Origin: UBA3064 sp023258775
GTDB lineage: Bacteria; Pseudomonadota; Gammaproteobacteria; Burkholderiales; Burkholderiaceae_E
Length of the DNA stretch: 16,716 bases
Assembly (NCBI GenBank): GCA_044355655.1
Contig: JBIKXS010000051.1
Coordinates: 1 to 16,716, forward strand
Direction: 5' to 3'
The notes under the pieces are model-generated. The model had not been told where the DNA came from. It worked only from the letters and a program-made list of their open reading frames with translations, and did not search any database. Positions 1-6,204 of the stretch are shown piece after piece. Numbering within the stretch: the stretch's first letter is position 1; each line of letters starts with the position of its first letter. The position numbers and the translations under genes are program-made.

Positions 1-2
1 AC

Positions 3-404
3 TTTAGCGCTTACCCGATGGCTACCGAAGAAACGCGCCTTGAGCGTCGCTTTTATCACGAGAAAGGTCCGCTCGATGCGCTGCGTGCAGTGATCGGTGA
101 AGCGCTCGATGCCGATAAGGCCCATGTACTCGGGCTTAACACCAGCAATCCTGACGATATCGATTGGCAGGATGAGGTAAGAATCGCCATTGAAGAGCGG
201 GTTGCGATGAGTCCCGATGCCCTCACTGGTATGGAAGCAAATCTGCGCTTTAATGGTAAAGAGAATATGGTAACCCGGGTATTCGGACGCCTCACAGCCT
301 GGCAAAACTGGATCTTTCAGCGACCCAACGCAGTGGGTGAAAAGGGCGCATTAAAAGTTTATGGCAAAGGCGATAAAGCGGCCTTTGACTGGCATCGAGT
401 TTAA
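3..404 (+). CDS. boxC: Benzoyl-CoA-dihydrodiol lyase, C-terminal part (cut by window edge)
   Basis: The reading frame is open from the left edge (it reads FSAYP before the first internal Met at 18) to a TAA at 402-404. About 133 C-terminal residues of a protein that is normally near 550 residues are therefore present. The ending (RRFYHEKGPLDALR, then RPNAVGEKGALKVYGKGDKA and FDWHRV) is the one I recognise for BoxC. BoxC is a crotonase-related enzyme that opens the ring of 2,3-dihydro-2,3-dihydroxybenzoyl-CoA (or the 2,3-epoxide plus water) to 3,4-dehydroadipyl-CoA semialdehyde and formate in aerobic benzoate degradation. The identity is supported by boxB starting 31 bp downstream on the same strand, followed by boxA. 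The true start and catalytic part lie outside the window, so the internal ATG at 18 is not a start. Confidence 0.93.
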   Translation, partial: FSAYPMATEETRLERRFYHEKGPLDALRAVIGEALDADKAHVLGLNTSNPDDIDWQDEVRIAIEERVAMSPDALTGMEANLRFNGKENMVTRVFGRLTAWQNWIFQRPNAVGEKGALKVYGKGDKAAFDWHRV

Positions 405-435
405 TTACATTCAATATACTTTGTGGAGCCTTATA

Positions 436-1860
436 ATGAGTATTAACTATAGCGAAAAGATTCCCAACAACGTGAATCTGAGCGAGGACCGTACCTTGCA
501 GCGTGCCCTTGAGCAATGGCAACCCAATTATCTCAATTGGTGGAACGATATGGGTCCTGATGGATCGCAAAACTTTGATGTGTATCTTCGCACCGCAGTG
601 AGCGTTGATCCGCAGGGTTGGGCACAGTTTGGTCATGTCAAAATGCCTGATTATCGTTGGGGCATTTTCCTCAACCCGGCTGAGCAGGACCGCAAGATTC
701 ATTTTGGCGATCACCTCGGCGATGATGCCTGGCAGGAGGTCCCCGGAGAATATCGCGCAAACTTGCGCAGGATCATCGTAACCCAGGGCGATACCGAACC
801 AGCGTCGGTCGAGCAGCAGCGTCACCTTGGGCTTACCGCACCAAGCCAATATGATTTGCGCAATCTTTTTCAAGTGAATGTCGAAGAAGGGCGTCATTTG
901 TGGGCCATGGTCTACTTACTCCATAAGTACTTTGGACGTGATGGTCGCGAAGAGGGCGAAGCGCTGCTCGAGCGTCGTTCGGGGCAGACCGACAACCCCC
1001 GGATCCTTCAGGCATTCAATGAGCAAACGCCTGATTGGCTATCATTTTTCATGTTTACCTACTTTACCGATCGGGACGGTAAGTTTCAGTTGTGTGCATT
1101 GGCAGAAAGCGCTTTTGATCCTTTGGCGCGTACAACGAAATTCATGTTGACTGAAGAAGCCCATCACATGTTTGTGGGCGAGTCAGGTGTTGGCCGTGTG
1201 ATTAGCCGTACCTGCCAGGTCATGAACGAGTTGAAGACTGACGATGTTGCGAAAATTCGCGCCGCTGGTGTGATCGATCTCCCAACGCTACAGCGTTATT
1301 TAAATTTCCATTTCTCAGTCACGATCGACCTGTTTGGTGCTGATGAGTCCTCAAACGCTGCGACCTTTTACAGTACCGGCTTAAAAGGTCGCTACGAGGA
1401 AGGCAAGCGCACTGATGATCATCGCTTGAAGAGCGATAGTTATAAGGTTCTCGAAGTTAGAAATGGGCAGCTTGTTGAAAAAGAGGTGCCCATGCTCAAT
1501 GCGCTTAACGAGGTACTGCGCGATGACTATATCAAGGACTCGATGGCCGGGGTTGGTCGCTGGAACAAGATCATCGAGAAGGCGGGCATTCCCTTTCAGC
1601 TAAAGACACCGCACAAGGCATTTCACCGCAACATCGGTGCATTGGCGGGCGTTAAGGTTTCGCCTGATGGCAAAGTTATCAGCGCTGCTGAGTGGGCTGC
1701 GCATGCCGACCACTGGCTGCCTTCGGCCTCTGACAGAGCCTTTGTGGCGAGCTTAATGGGTCGTTGTGTAGAGCCTGGTAAATTTGCCAATTGGATTGCG
1801 CCACCAGTTATGGGCATCAACCGTCAGCCAGTCAACTTCGACTATGTTCGCTTTAACTGA
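436..1860 (+). CDS. boxB: Benzoyl-CoA 2,3-epoxidase, di-iron oxygenase component
   Basis: This 474-residue cytoplasmic enzyme uses O2 and electrons from BoxA to convert benzoyl-CoA to its 2,3-epoxide. The ATG at 436 is chosen because GGAG at 425-428 lies 7 bases upstream and the resulting start (MSINYSEKIPNNVNLSEDR) matches BoxB. A longer in-frame start at 361 would overlap boxC. The di-iron ligand pattern remembered for the family (Glu, Glu-x2-His, Asp, Glu-x2-His) is visible: E121, E151/H154 in VEEGRH, D212 in TDRDG and E241/H244 in TEEAHH. Length is close to the roughly 473 residues of characterised BoxB, and I see no truncation or missing ligand. It lies 31 bp after boxC and 81 bp before boxA, as expected for one catabolic operon. 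Confidence 0.96.
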   Translation: MSINYSEKIPNNVNLSEDRTLQRALEQWQPNYLNWWNDMGPDGSQNFDVYLRTAVSVDPQGWAQFGHVKMPDYRWGIFLNPAEQDRKIHFGDHLGDDAWQEVPGEYRANLRRIIVTQGDTEPASVEQQRHLGLTAPSQYDLRNLFQVNVEEGRHLWAMVYLLHKYFGRDGREEGEALLERRSGQTDNPRILQAFNEQTPDWLSFFMFTYFTDRDGKFQLCALAESAFDPLARTTKFMLTEEAHHMFVGESGVGRVISRTCQVMNELKTDDVAKIRAAGVIDLPTLQRYLNFHFSVTIDLFGADESSNAATFYSTGLKGRYEEGKRTDDHRLKSDSYKVLEVRNGQLVEKEVPMLNALNEVLRDDYIKDSMAGVGRWNKIIEKAGIPFQLKTPHKAFHRNIGALAGVKVSPDGKVISAAEWAAHADHWLPSASDRAFVASLMGRCVEPGKFANWIAPPVMGINRQPVNFDYVRFN

Positions 1861-1875
1861 TCAAGTCCTTTGCCG

Positions 1876-1904
1876 TTGACATCGGGCAAGATCAGGTTTA
1901 TCAA
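1876..1904 (+). promoter_or_regulatory. Candidate sigma-70 promoter ahead of boxA
   Basis: In the 81-bp gap between boxB and boxA, a perfect TTGACA (1876-1881) is followed after exactly 17 bases by TATCAA (1899-1904), a 4/6 match to the -10 consensus. Transcription would start near 1911, about 30 bases before the boxA start. This could give boxA an extra promoter within the operon. A match in a short gap can arise by chance, and no regulator site is evident. Confidence 0.35.
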
Positions 1905-1941
1905 GCCATAGAACAATCTTTGCATGAAGCGATGACTCACC

Positions 1942-3225
1942 ATGGAAATGGCAGAAATTAGCCTTTTTAAGCAGCATTTGATCGACCCGGTCATTTGCAT
2001 TCGCTGTAATACCTGCGAGGCAACCTGCCCCGTGGGTGCCATCACGCACGACGATCGAAACTATGTCGTGGATGCTGAAAAGTGTAATCACTGCATGGCT
2101 TGTGTGCCTCCTTGTCCCACGGGTTCGATCGATAATTGGCGCAATATGCCACGGGTTAAGGCTTACAGCCTGACCGAACAACTTGGCTGGGACGAATTAC
2201 CCGAAGAGCTTTCGACTTCAGCCCTTGAGGCTGCGGGCCTTAGCTCGGCAGTGATTGTTGAGCAAGCAGCGCTCAGCCCCCAGGTGACGAGTCATGACCC
2301 GGCGCAGCTCGCTGGGTTTCAGAGTGCCAAGTACGGGTCTGTGCTGCCGCCGTGGTCGGCAGCACACCCCTTCACGAATCTTTACGGCCCCAAGGCTGAG
2401 CAAGCCTTTGTTATTGCGACGGTTACAGGCAATGCGCGGGTGACCGAGGTAGGCAAAGACTACGATACCCATCATATTGTTCTCGATTTTGGATCTATGC
2501 CGTTTCCAGTGCTCGAAGGTCAAAGCATCGGCATCATTCCGCCGGGCTGCGACCAGCACGGTAGGGCGCATCACCCGCGCCAGTACTCGGTCGCTTCGCC
2601 CCGAAACGGCGAGCGCCCTGGCTATAACAATCTCTCACTGACAATCAAGCGCGTACTGGAGAATCACCAGGGCCACCCCGTGCGTGGTGTCGCCAGCAAC
2701 TTTATGTGCGATCTCAAGATTGGCGATAAGGTGCAGGTCACCGGGCCTTTTGGGTCGAGCTTTTTGATGCCAAATCACCCACGCAGCAGCATTGTGATGA
2801 TTTGCACGGGTACAGGCAGTGCGCCCATGCGTGCGATGACTGAGTGGCGTCGGCGGATGCGCCAATCGGGCAAGTTTGAAGGTGGCAAGCTGATGCTATT
2901 TTTTGGAGCAAGAACCCAGCAAGAGCTGCCTTATTTTGGCCCGCTGCAAAGTTTGCCAAAGGACTTCATTGATATTGAATTGGCTTTCAGTCGCACACCA
3001 GGTCAAGCAAAACGCTATGTTCAAGATGCAATGCGTGATCGATCTGCTGATCTTGCCTTATTGCTCCGTGACCCTAATGCCTTCTTCTTTGTCTGCGGGC
3101 TAAAGGCGATGGAAGAGGGCGTTGTGATGACCTTGCGAGATGTGGCTGTTCAGGCCGGCATGGATTGGGACAGTCTGGGTGCGACGTTGAAAAAGGAAGG
3201 ACGCTTGCATCTGGAAACCTATTGA
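1942..3225 (+). CDS. boxA: Benzoyl-CoA epoxidase reductase component (ferredoxin plus FAD/NADPH domains)
   Basis: This 427-residue reductase transfers electrons from NADPH through FAD and iron-sulfur clusters to BoxB. The N-terminus holds two bacterial-ferredoxin [4Fe-4S] motifs, C19-x2-C22-x2-C25-x3-C29-P and C48-x2-C51-x2-C54-x3-C58-P. A linker of about 90 residues follows, then a ferredoxin-NADP reductase-like module with the flavin motif RQYS (213-216), the nucleotide motif GTGSAP (290-295) and CGLKAM (385-390). The C-terminal ETY is typical of this reductase fold. The start is ambiguous between ATG 1942 and ATG 1948. Neither has a strong ribosome site (GAAG at 1926-1929 is 12 bases from the first). 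A candidate promoter precedes it at 1876-1904. Length and motif order are normal for BoxA. Confidence 0.95.
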   Translation: MEMAEISLFKQHLIDPVICIRCNTCEATCPVGAITHDDRNYVVDAEKCNHCMACVPPCPTGSIDNWRNMPRVKAYSLTEQLGWDELPEELSTSALEAAGLSSAVIVEQAALSPQVTSHDPAQLAGFQSAKYGSVLPPWSAAHPFTNLYGPKAEQAFVIATVTGNARVTEVGKDYDTHHIVLDFGSMPFPVLEGQSIGIIPPGCDQHGRAHHPRQYSVASPRNGERPGYNNLSLTIKRVLENHQGHPVRGVASNFMCDLKIGDKVQVTGPFGSSFLMPNHPRSSIVMICTGTGSAPMRAMTEWRRRMRQSGKFEGGKLMLFFGARTQQELPYFGPLQSLPKDFIDIELAFSRTPGQAKRYVQDAMRDRSADLALLLRDPNAFFFVCGLKAMEEGVVMTLRDVAVQAGMDWDSLGATLKKEGRLHLETY

Positions 3226-3402
3226 TGCCCTTGAGCCTTGTGCTGATCAAATTTCGTCCCGAAAATTGGCTGAAATTTTTTCCGGCTTATTGAATAAATT
3301 CCAAGGCTACTTATTGATCTAGTCAGGTTTCTCCCTGGGCGGTTCATGATATAGCGCAGACTCCCAGCTTCCAAGGGCTTGTCCCTGAAGCAGGAGCGAT
3401 GG

Positions 3403-3576
3403 GTGAGCGATGAGGAACTACTGGCGTTGGCCAAACAGACTGGTTTGCTCACAAGCCTGAGTGATCAGGCATACGATTCTTTGATGTCGGGTGATTACCG
3501 AATTCTGAGGCAGTTTGCACAGCGTATTCTTGAGTTGCACGGCAGGTCCGAACGATCTGACGGCAAGGACCTATAG
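3403..3576 (+). CDS. Possible small hypothetical protein (57 aa) downstream of boxA
   Basis: A GTG at 3403 is preceded by AGGAG at 3392-3396 with a 6-base spacer, a good ribosome site. The frame runs to a TAG at 3574-3576. A TTG at 3379 is an in-frame alternative but lacks such a site. The product begins with acidic helix-like sequence (SDEELLALAKQTG) and ends in a basic/polar tail (LHGRSERSDGKDL). It has no signal peptide, membrane helix or cysteine motif, and I do not recognise it. It lies 177 bp after boxA on the same strand and faces the GYD gene. Support is the ribosome site and helical composition only, so it could still be a chance frame. Confidence 0.4.
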   Translation: MSDEELLALAKQTGLLTSLSDQAYDSLMSGDYRILRQFAQRILELHGRSERSDGKDL

Positions 3577-3675
3577 CGACAGGAGAGCGCTTACCTTCGC
3601 AAAAGCTTGCGCCGCAACCACGTGAAGACCGTTTGCAGTGCCAGCAGCCTATGCCCTGCCTGAAGCGCTGGCCTA

Positions 3676-3996
3676 TCAAGCGCCAGGTGGTTTATAGCCT
3701 GGTACCTTTGTAGCAGCTTCGTCCATCTCTTTCGGGCTTAGCAACACAATTGTCTTCATTGATACGATGCCACTTGCTGCTACTGCCAATGAAGCGGCGG
3801 TCATTGAGACATTGTCCGGTGCTTCGATTACAGCAACGATATCGTAGTCGCCGAATGAGAAATAACAACTTTCAAGCTTGCCGCCAATTTGTTTGCACAG
3901 TGCTTTAATCGCGTTAACCCGTGCACTGCCGCCCTGAGCGATAAGACCAGCTGCCCCTTGAGCGTTATAGTTTCCTAAGACCATATACTTTGCCAT
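3676..3996 (-). CDS. GYD-domain small protein
   Basis: A 106-residue - strand protein of the GYD-domain type, a small alpha/beta family whose function is largely unknown. Family features visible are the N-terminal beta-strand (KYMVLGNY), the helix with SARVNAIKALCKQIGGK, the signature region around YFSFGDYDIVAVIEAPD (G49-D50-Y51-D52), and a second half with a small-residue helix and the strand MKTIVLLSP. The start is supported by AAGGAG ending about 6 bases before the ATG on the - strand. It is transcribed away from the membrane-protein gene at 4140 and towards the possible small gene at 3403. It appears intact, and nothing here assigns a biochemical role. Confidence 0.85.
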   Translation of the reverse strand: MAKYMVLGNYNAQGAAGLIAQGGSARVNAIKALCKQIGGKLESCYFSFGDYDIVAVIEAPDNVSMTAASLAVAASGIVSMKTIVLLSPKEMDEAATKVPGYKPPGA

Positions 3997-4139
3997 ACCT
4001 TGCTCCTTTTGCTCGTTGAAGTGATGCGAATAGACTAACCGCTGTCGCAGCGCTTGTCATTAAGCAAATTGGTTATCGAGCTCGACCAGGCATTTCATCG
4101 GCTGAGCCCTGCGTCAGTTTTCATGAAGGTGGTGTTGTG

Positions 4140-4349
4140 ATGGACTGGTCGTACTTTGTTTTGGCTGAACTTTTATTTTTCGTTTTGTTTTTGCTTTTTT
4201 TGCTCTGGCAATATTTGTCGCTTAAAAAGGACAAAGCGCTATTGAAGGCCCAGCGCGAAGCAGAGGCCCGCGCTTTGGCGGATGCCCAAAACCAGTCGCA
4301 ACTTGATGAACAAGCGGCCAGGCACGGCGCTAATCAAGACTCCACTTGA
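4140..4349 (+). CDS. Small single-helix membrane protein with charged tail (69 aa), unknown
   Basis: The N-terminus (about residues 4-25) is a strongly hydrophobic helix rich in Leu and Phe. It is followed by a Lys/Arg-containing stretch (SLKKDKALLKAQREAEAR) and then an Ala/Gln/Glu-rich tail likely to be helical or coiled-coil. The positive residues after the helix predict a cytoplasmic C-terminus. GAAGG at 4125-4129 precedes both the ATG at 4140 (10-base spacer) and a GTG at 4137 (7-base spacer), so either could be used. I do not recognise the family. The next gene on the same strand, 164 bp away, is the tandem-voltage-sensor channel, so an accessory-subunit role is conceivable but only a positional guess. 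Confidence 0.6.
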   Translation: MDWSYFVLAELLFFVLFLLFLLWQYLSLKKDKALLKAQREAEARALADAQNQSQLDEQAARHGANQDST

Positions 4350-4513
4350 TCTACAGGCAACATTTGCACCACACACTTTATAAGCAAAGCCACCAAAGGA
4401 TGCTTGCCAAACCAGCCAGGTTCGGTTTATAACCAAGTAAGTAAAAAACCGTACGAATAAACCCGTTAACACTGCTTCATTGCTGTTCGGGTGCTGTTTT
4501 TGGAGCAAGCGCG

Positions 4514-6124
4514 TTGAATCCAAGCCCCAATGAGTTAGATGACGATTTCACCATGGACCCGCAACTTCGGCTGTCTGAAGCTGGCAGCCTGCGTCGTTGG
4601 TTGTTTAACTGGCTCTTGAATAGTGAGATCGAGGGCAACTACTACCAGTTTATTGAACGCTGGGTCGCTTTGCTGATTATTGCGAATCTGTTTGCGCTCG
4701 TGTTCGAGCATGTACCTGCGATTTATCAGCCCTATGCACACTGGTTCCATGTGTTTGACCTTGTCTCGGTTGGTGTTTTTACCCTCGAGTACCTGCTGCG
4801 CCTTTATCTGGCGCCCGAAGACAAGGAGTTCAAGTCATCAAGCCTGCCTCGCCTTGCCTATGCGCGTAGCCCCTTTGCACTGATCGACTTGATTGCAATC
4901 CTGCCCTTTTATCTTGCGGCTTTCGTACAACTCGACTTGCGCATGCTCAGGGCATTGCGTTTGTTACGAATATTTAAATTATTTAGGGTTTTGATCCCCG
5001 CCTTTCGCGAGTTTCAGCAACTCAACGCAGGTCGAAGCTTTCGGCAAAAACTTCACGCGCTAGTTTGGCCAGGCGAATACGGTGGCCGTCTACACGATTA
5101 CTTTGACACCTTCATCATGGTATGGGTCGTCGTGTCGGTGGTTGCAGTGATTCTGGAGTCGGTCGCATCGATCAACTATATCTTGAATCTTGAATTTATC
5201 GTTCTTGATACGATTGCGGTTGGCGTTTTTACACTTGAATATTTGTTGAGGATTTATACCGTTGTTGAGACGACGGAGCACAAGCACGCTTTTTTCGGTC
5301 GCTTTAAGTATGCGAGGTCGGGTAACGCGATCATTGATCTGTTGGCGGTATTGCCTTTCTTTTTAGAGGCATTCCTGCACCATCTTTTTGATTTGCGTTT
5401 CTTGCGGGTGTTTCGCTTGCTGCGCTTGCTTAAGCTCACCAAGTACACCGGTAGCACCAAGACGCTTTTCACCGTGATTAAACGCGAGTGGCCGGTGATG
5501 AGTGCATCGGTTTTTATCATGATGCTGTTGGTCATCCTAACGGCAAGCCTCGGATACCTTTTTGAGCATGAAGCACAACCAGATAAGTTTGAAAACATTC
5601 CGGCATCGATTTACTGGGCTGTGATTACCTTGGCCTCGGTTGGTTACGGTGATCTTTATCCAGTGACACCCGTTGGTCGCATGATGACGATTATTCTCGC
5701 CCTTTTGGGGATCGGTATTTTTGCGATCCCTGCGGCGATTCTCTCATCAGCGTTCAGCGATCAACTTCGAATTGAGCGCGAAACACTTTTGAACGAGCTT
5801 TTCGTGATGTTGTCCGACGGCCACTTGAGCGCGGAGGAGCAAGATGTGCTCGAACGTGAGGCAAAACGATTGCACCTAAGCCAGGAAGAGGTCAACCGAC
5901 TCATTGAGAAAGTCAACCGTCAAAAGGAAATGCTTGAGGATCAGCAGGGCATCCCCGTACAGCGTTTGGTTGAGGATCCCCAACTTGCCCTTGAACGCTT
6001 TCGCGAACTGGCTGGGCAGGTTAGACAAATTGCATTGATGGTGAAGTCCGATGAAATGCAAAGGCTCATCGAATCCTCCGAGCGATCAACAGCACTTGAA
6101 AAGAGAATTTGGCGAGAAACTTAG
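4514..6124 (+). CDS. Voltage-gated K+ channel with two tandem voltage-sensor domains and one pore
   Basis: A 536-residue membrane protein. The TTG start is chosen because GGAG at 4502-4505 lies 8 bases upstream; ATG 4553 (residue 14) is the alternative. Sensor 1 spans about residues 46-163 (S1 46-68, S2 79-99, S3 120-138, S4 141-160) and sensor 2 about 196-311. The S4 helices carry charges every third residue: R143, R146, R149, R152, K155, R158 and R295, R298, R301, R304, K307, K310. S2 acids E92/E242 and S3 acids D125/D275 are conserved. One pore follows: S5 about 327-349, filter SVGYGD (375-380), S6 about 388-413. The tail (about 420-536) is helical and charged, with a segment resembling TerB-type helical domains (SDGHLSAEE, 434-442). 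By family knowledge this is a voltage-gated potassium channel, but standard members have one sensor per pore. It converges on trkA-trkH. Confidence 0.9.
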   Translation: MNPSPNELDDDFTMDPQLRLSEAGSLRRWLFNWLLNSEIEGNYYQFIERWVALLIIANLFALVFEHVPAIYQPYAHWFHVFDLVSVGVFTLEYLLRLYLAPEDKEFKSSSLPRLAYARSPFALIDLIAILPFYLAAFVQLDLRMLRALRLLRIFKLFRVLIPAFREFQQLNAGRSFRQKLHALVWPGEYGGRLHDYFDTFIMVWVVVSVVAVILESVASINYILNLEFIVLDTIAVGVFTLEYLLRIYTVVETTEHKHAFFGRFKYARSGNAIIDLLAVLPFFLEAFLHHLFDLRFLRVFRLLRLLKLTKYTGSTKTLFTVIKREWPVMSASVFIMMLLVILTASLGYLFEHEAQPDKFENIPASIYWAVITLASVGYGDLYPVTPVGRMMTIILALLGIGIFAIPAAILSSAFSDQLRIERETLLNELFVMLSDGHLSAEEQDVLEREAKRLHLSQEEVNRLIEKVNRQKEMLEDQQGIPVQRLVEDPQLALERFRELAGQVRQIALMVKSDEMQRLIESSERSTALEKRIWRET

Positions 6125-6204
6125 TGATGTGATGGGAAACTTAGTTTCGTTGCTTGAACTTAGTGTTGTTGCTCGAATATTAGTGTCATCACAGGAAACT
6201 TAAT
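6116..6204. repeat. Five degenerate GAAACTTAGT units spaced about 20 bp, between convergent genes
   Basis: Units start at 6116 (GAAACTTAGT), 6136 (GAAACTTAGT), 6156 (GAACTTAGT), 6175 (GAATATTAGT) and 6195 (GAAACTTAAT), so the spacing is 20, 20, 19 and 20 bp. Parts of the spacers also agree, for example TTCGTTGCTT and GTTGTTGCTC. The first unit contains the TAG stop of the channel gene (6122-6124). The last contains the TAA stop of trkH (TTA at 6200-6202 on the + strand). The regular two-turn spacing suggests either tandem duplication with decay or an array of protein sites. I see no T-tailed hairpin typical of an intrinsic terminator here. Confidence 0.7.

Noticed and set aside
361..435. In-frame 25-residue N-terminal extension of BoxB from ATG 361
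   Set aside because: It overlaps the end of boxC and lacks the BoxB start. ATG 436 has a proper ribosome site and gives the expected length.
292..897. 201-residue - strand frame opposite boxB
   Set aside because: It lies antisense to the boxC end and boxB, whose di-iron ligands are conserved. It is a shadow frame.
3262..3283. AAAATT/AATTTT stem with trailing Ts after boxA as an intrinsic terminator
   Set aside because: The stem is only A/T, six base pairs, with a bulge before any G-C pairs. It is too weak to call.
3598..3611. CGCAA-AAGC-TTGCG stem between convergent genes near 3600
   Set aside because: It is a short stem with no T-run on either strand and cannot be called a terminator.
3219..3679. 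Two - strand frames of 76-77 residues between boxA and the GYD gene
   Set aside because: Their composition (Cys/Arg/Ser-rich, no hydrophobic core pattern) looks like antisense reading, and they overlap better-supported frames.
4040..4052. CGCTG-TCG-CAGCG palindrome between the GYD gene and the small membrane protein
   Set aside because: It has only 5-bp arms and no flanking symmetry or promoter match, so it is within chance expectation.
4350..4513. Possible promoter or riboswitch in the 164-bp gap before the channel gene
   Set aside because: I see only short partial symmetries (GGTT-TAT-AACC at 4424-4434) and no convincing -35/-10 pair or known leader structure.
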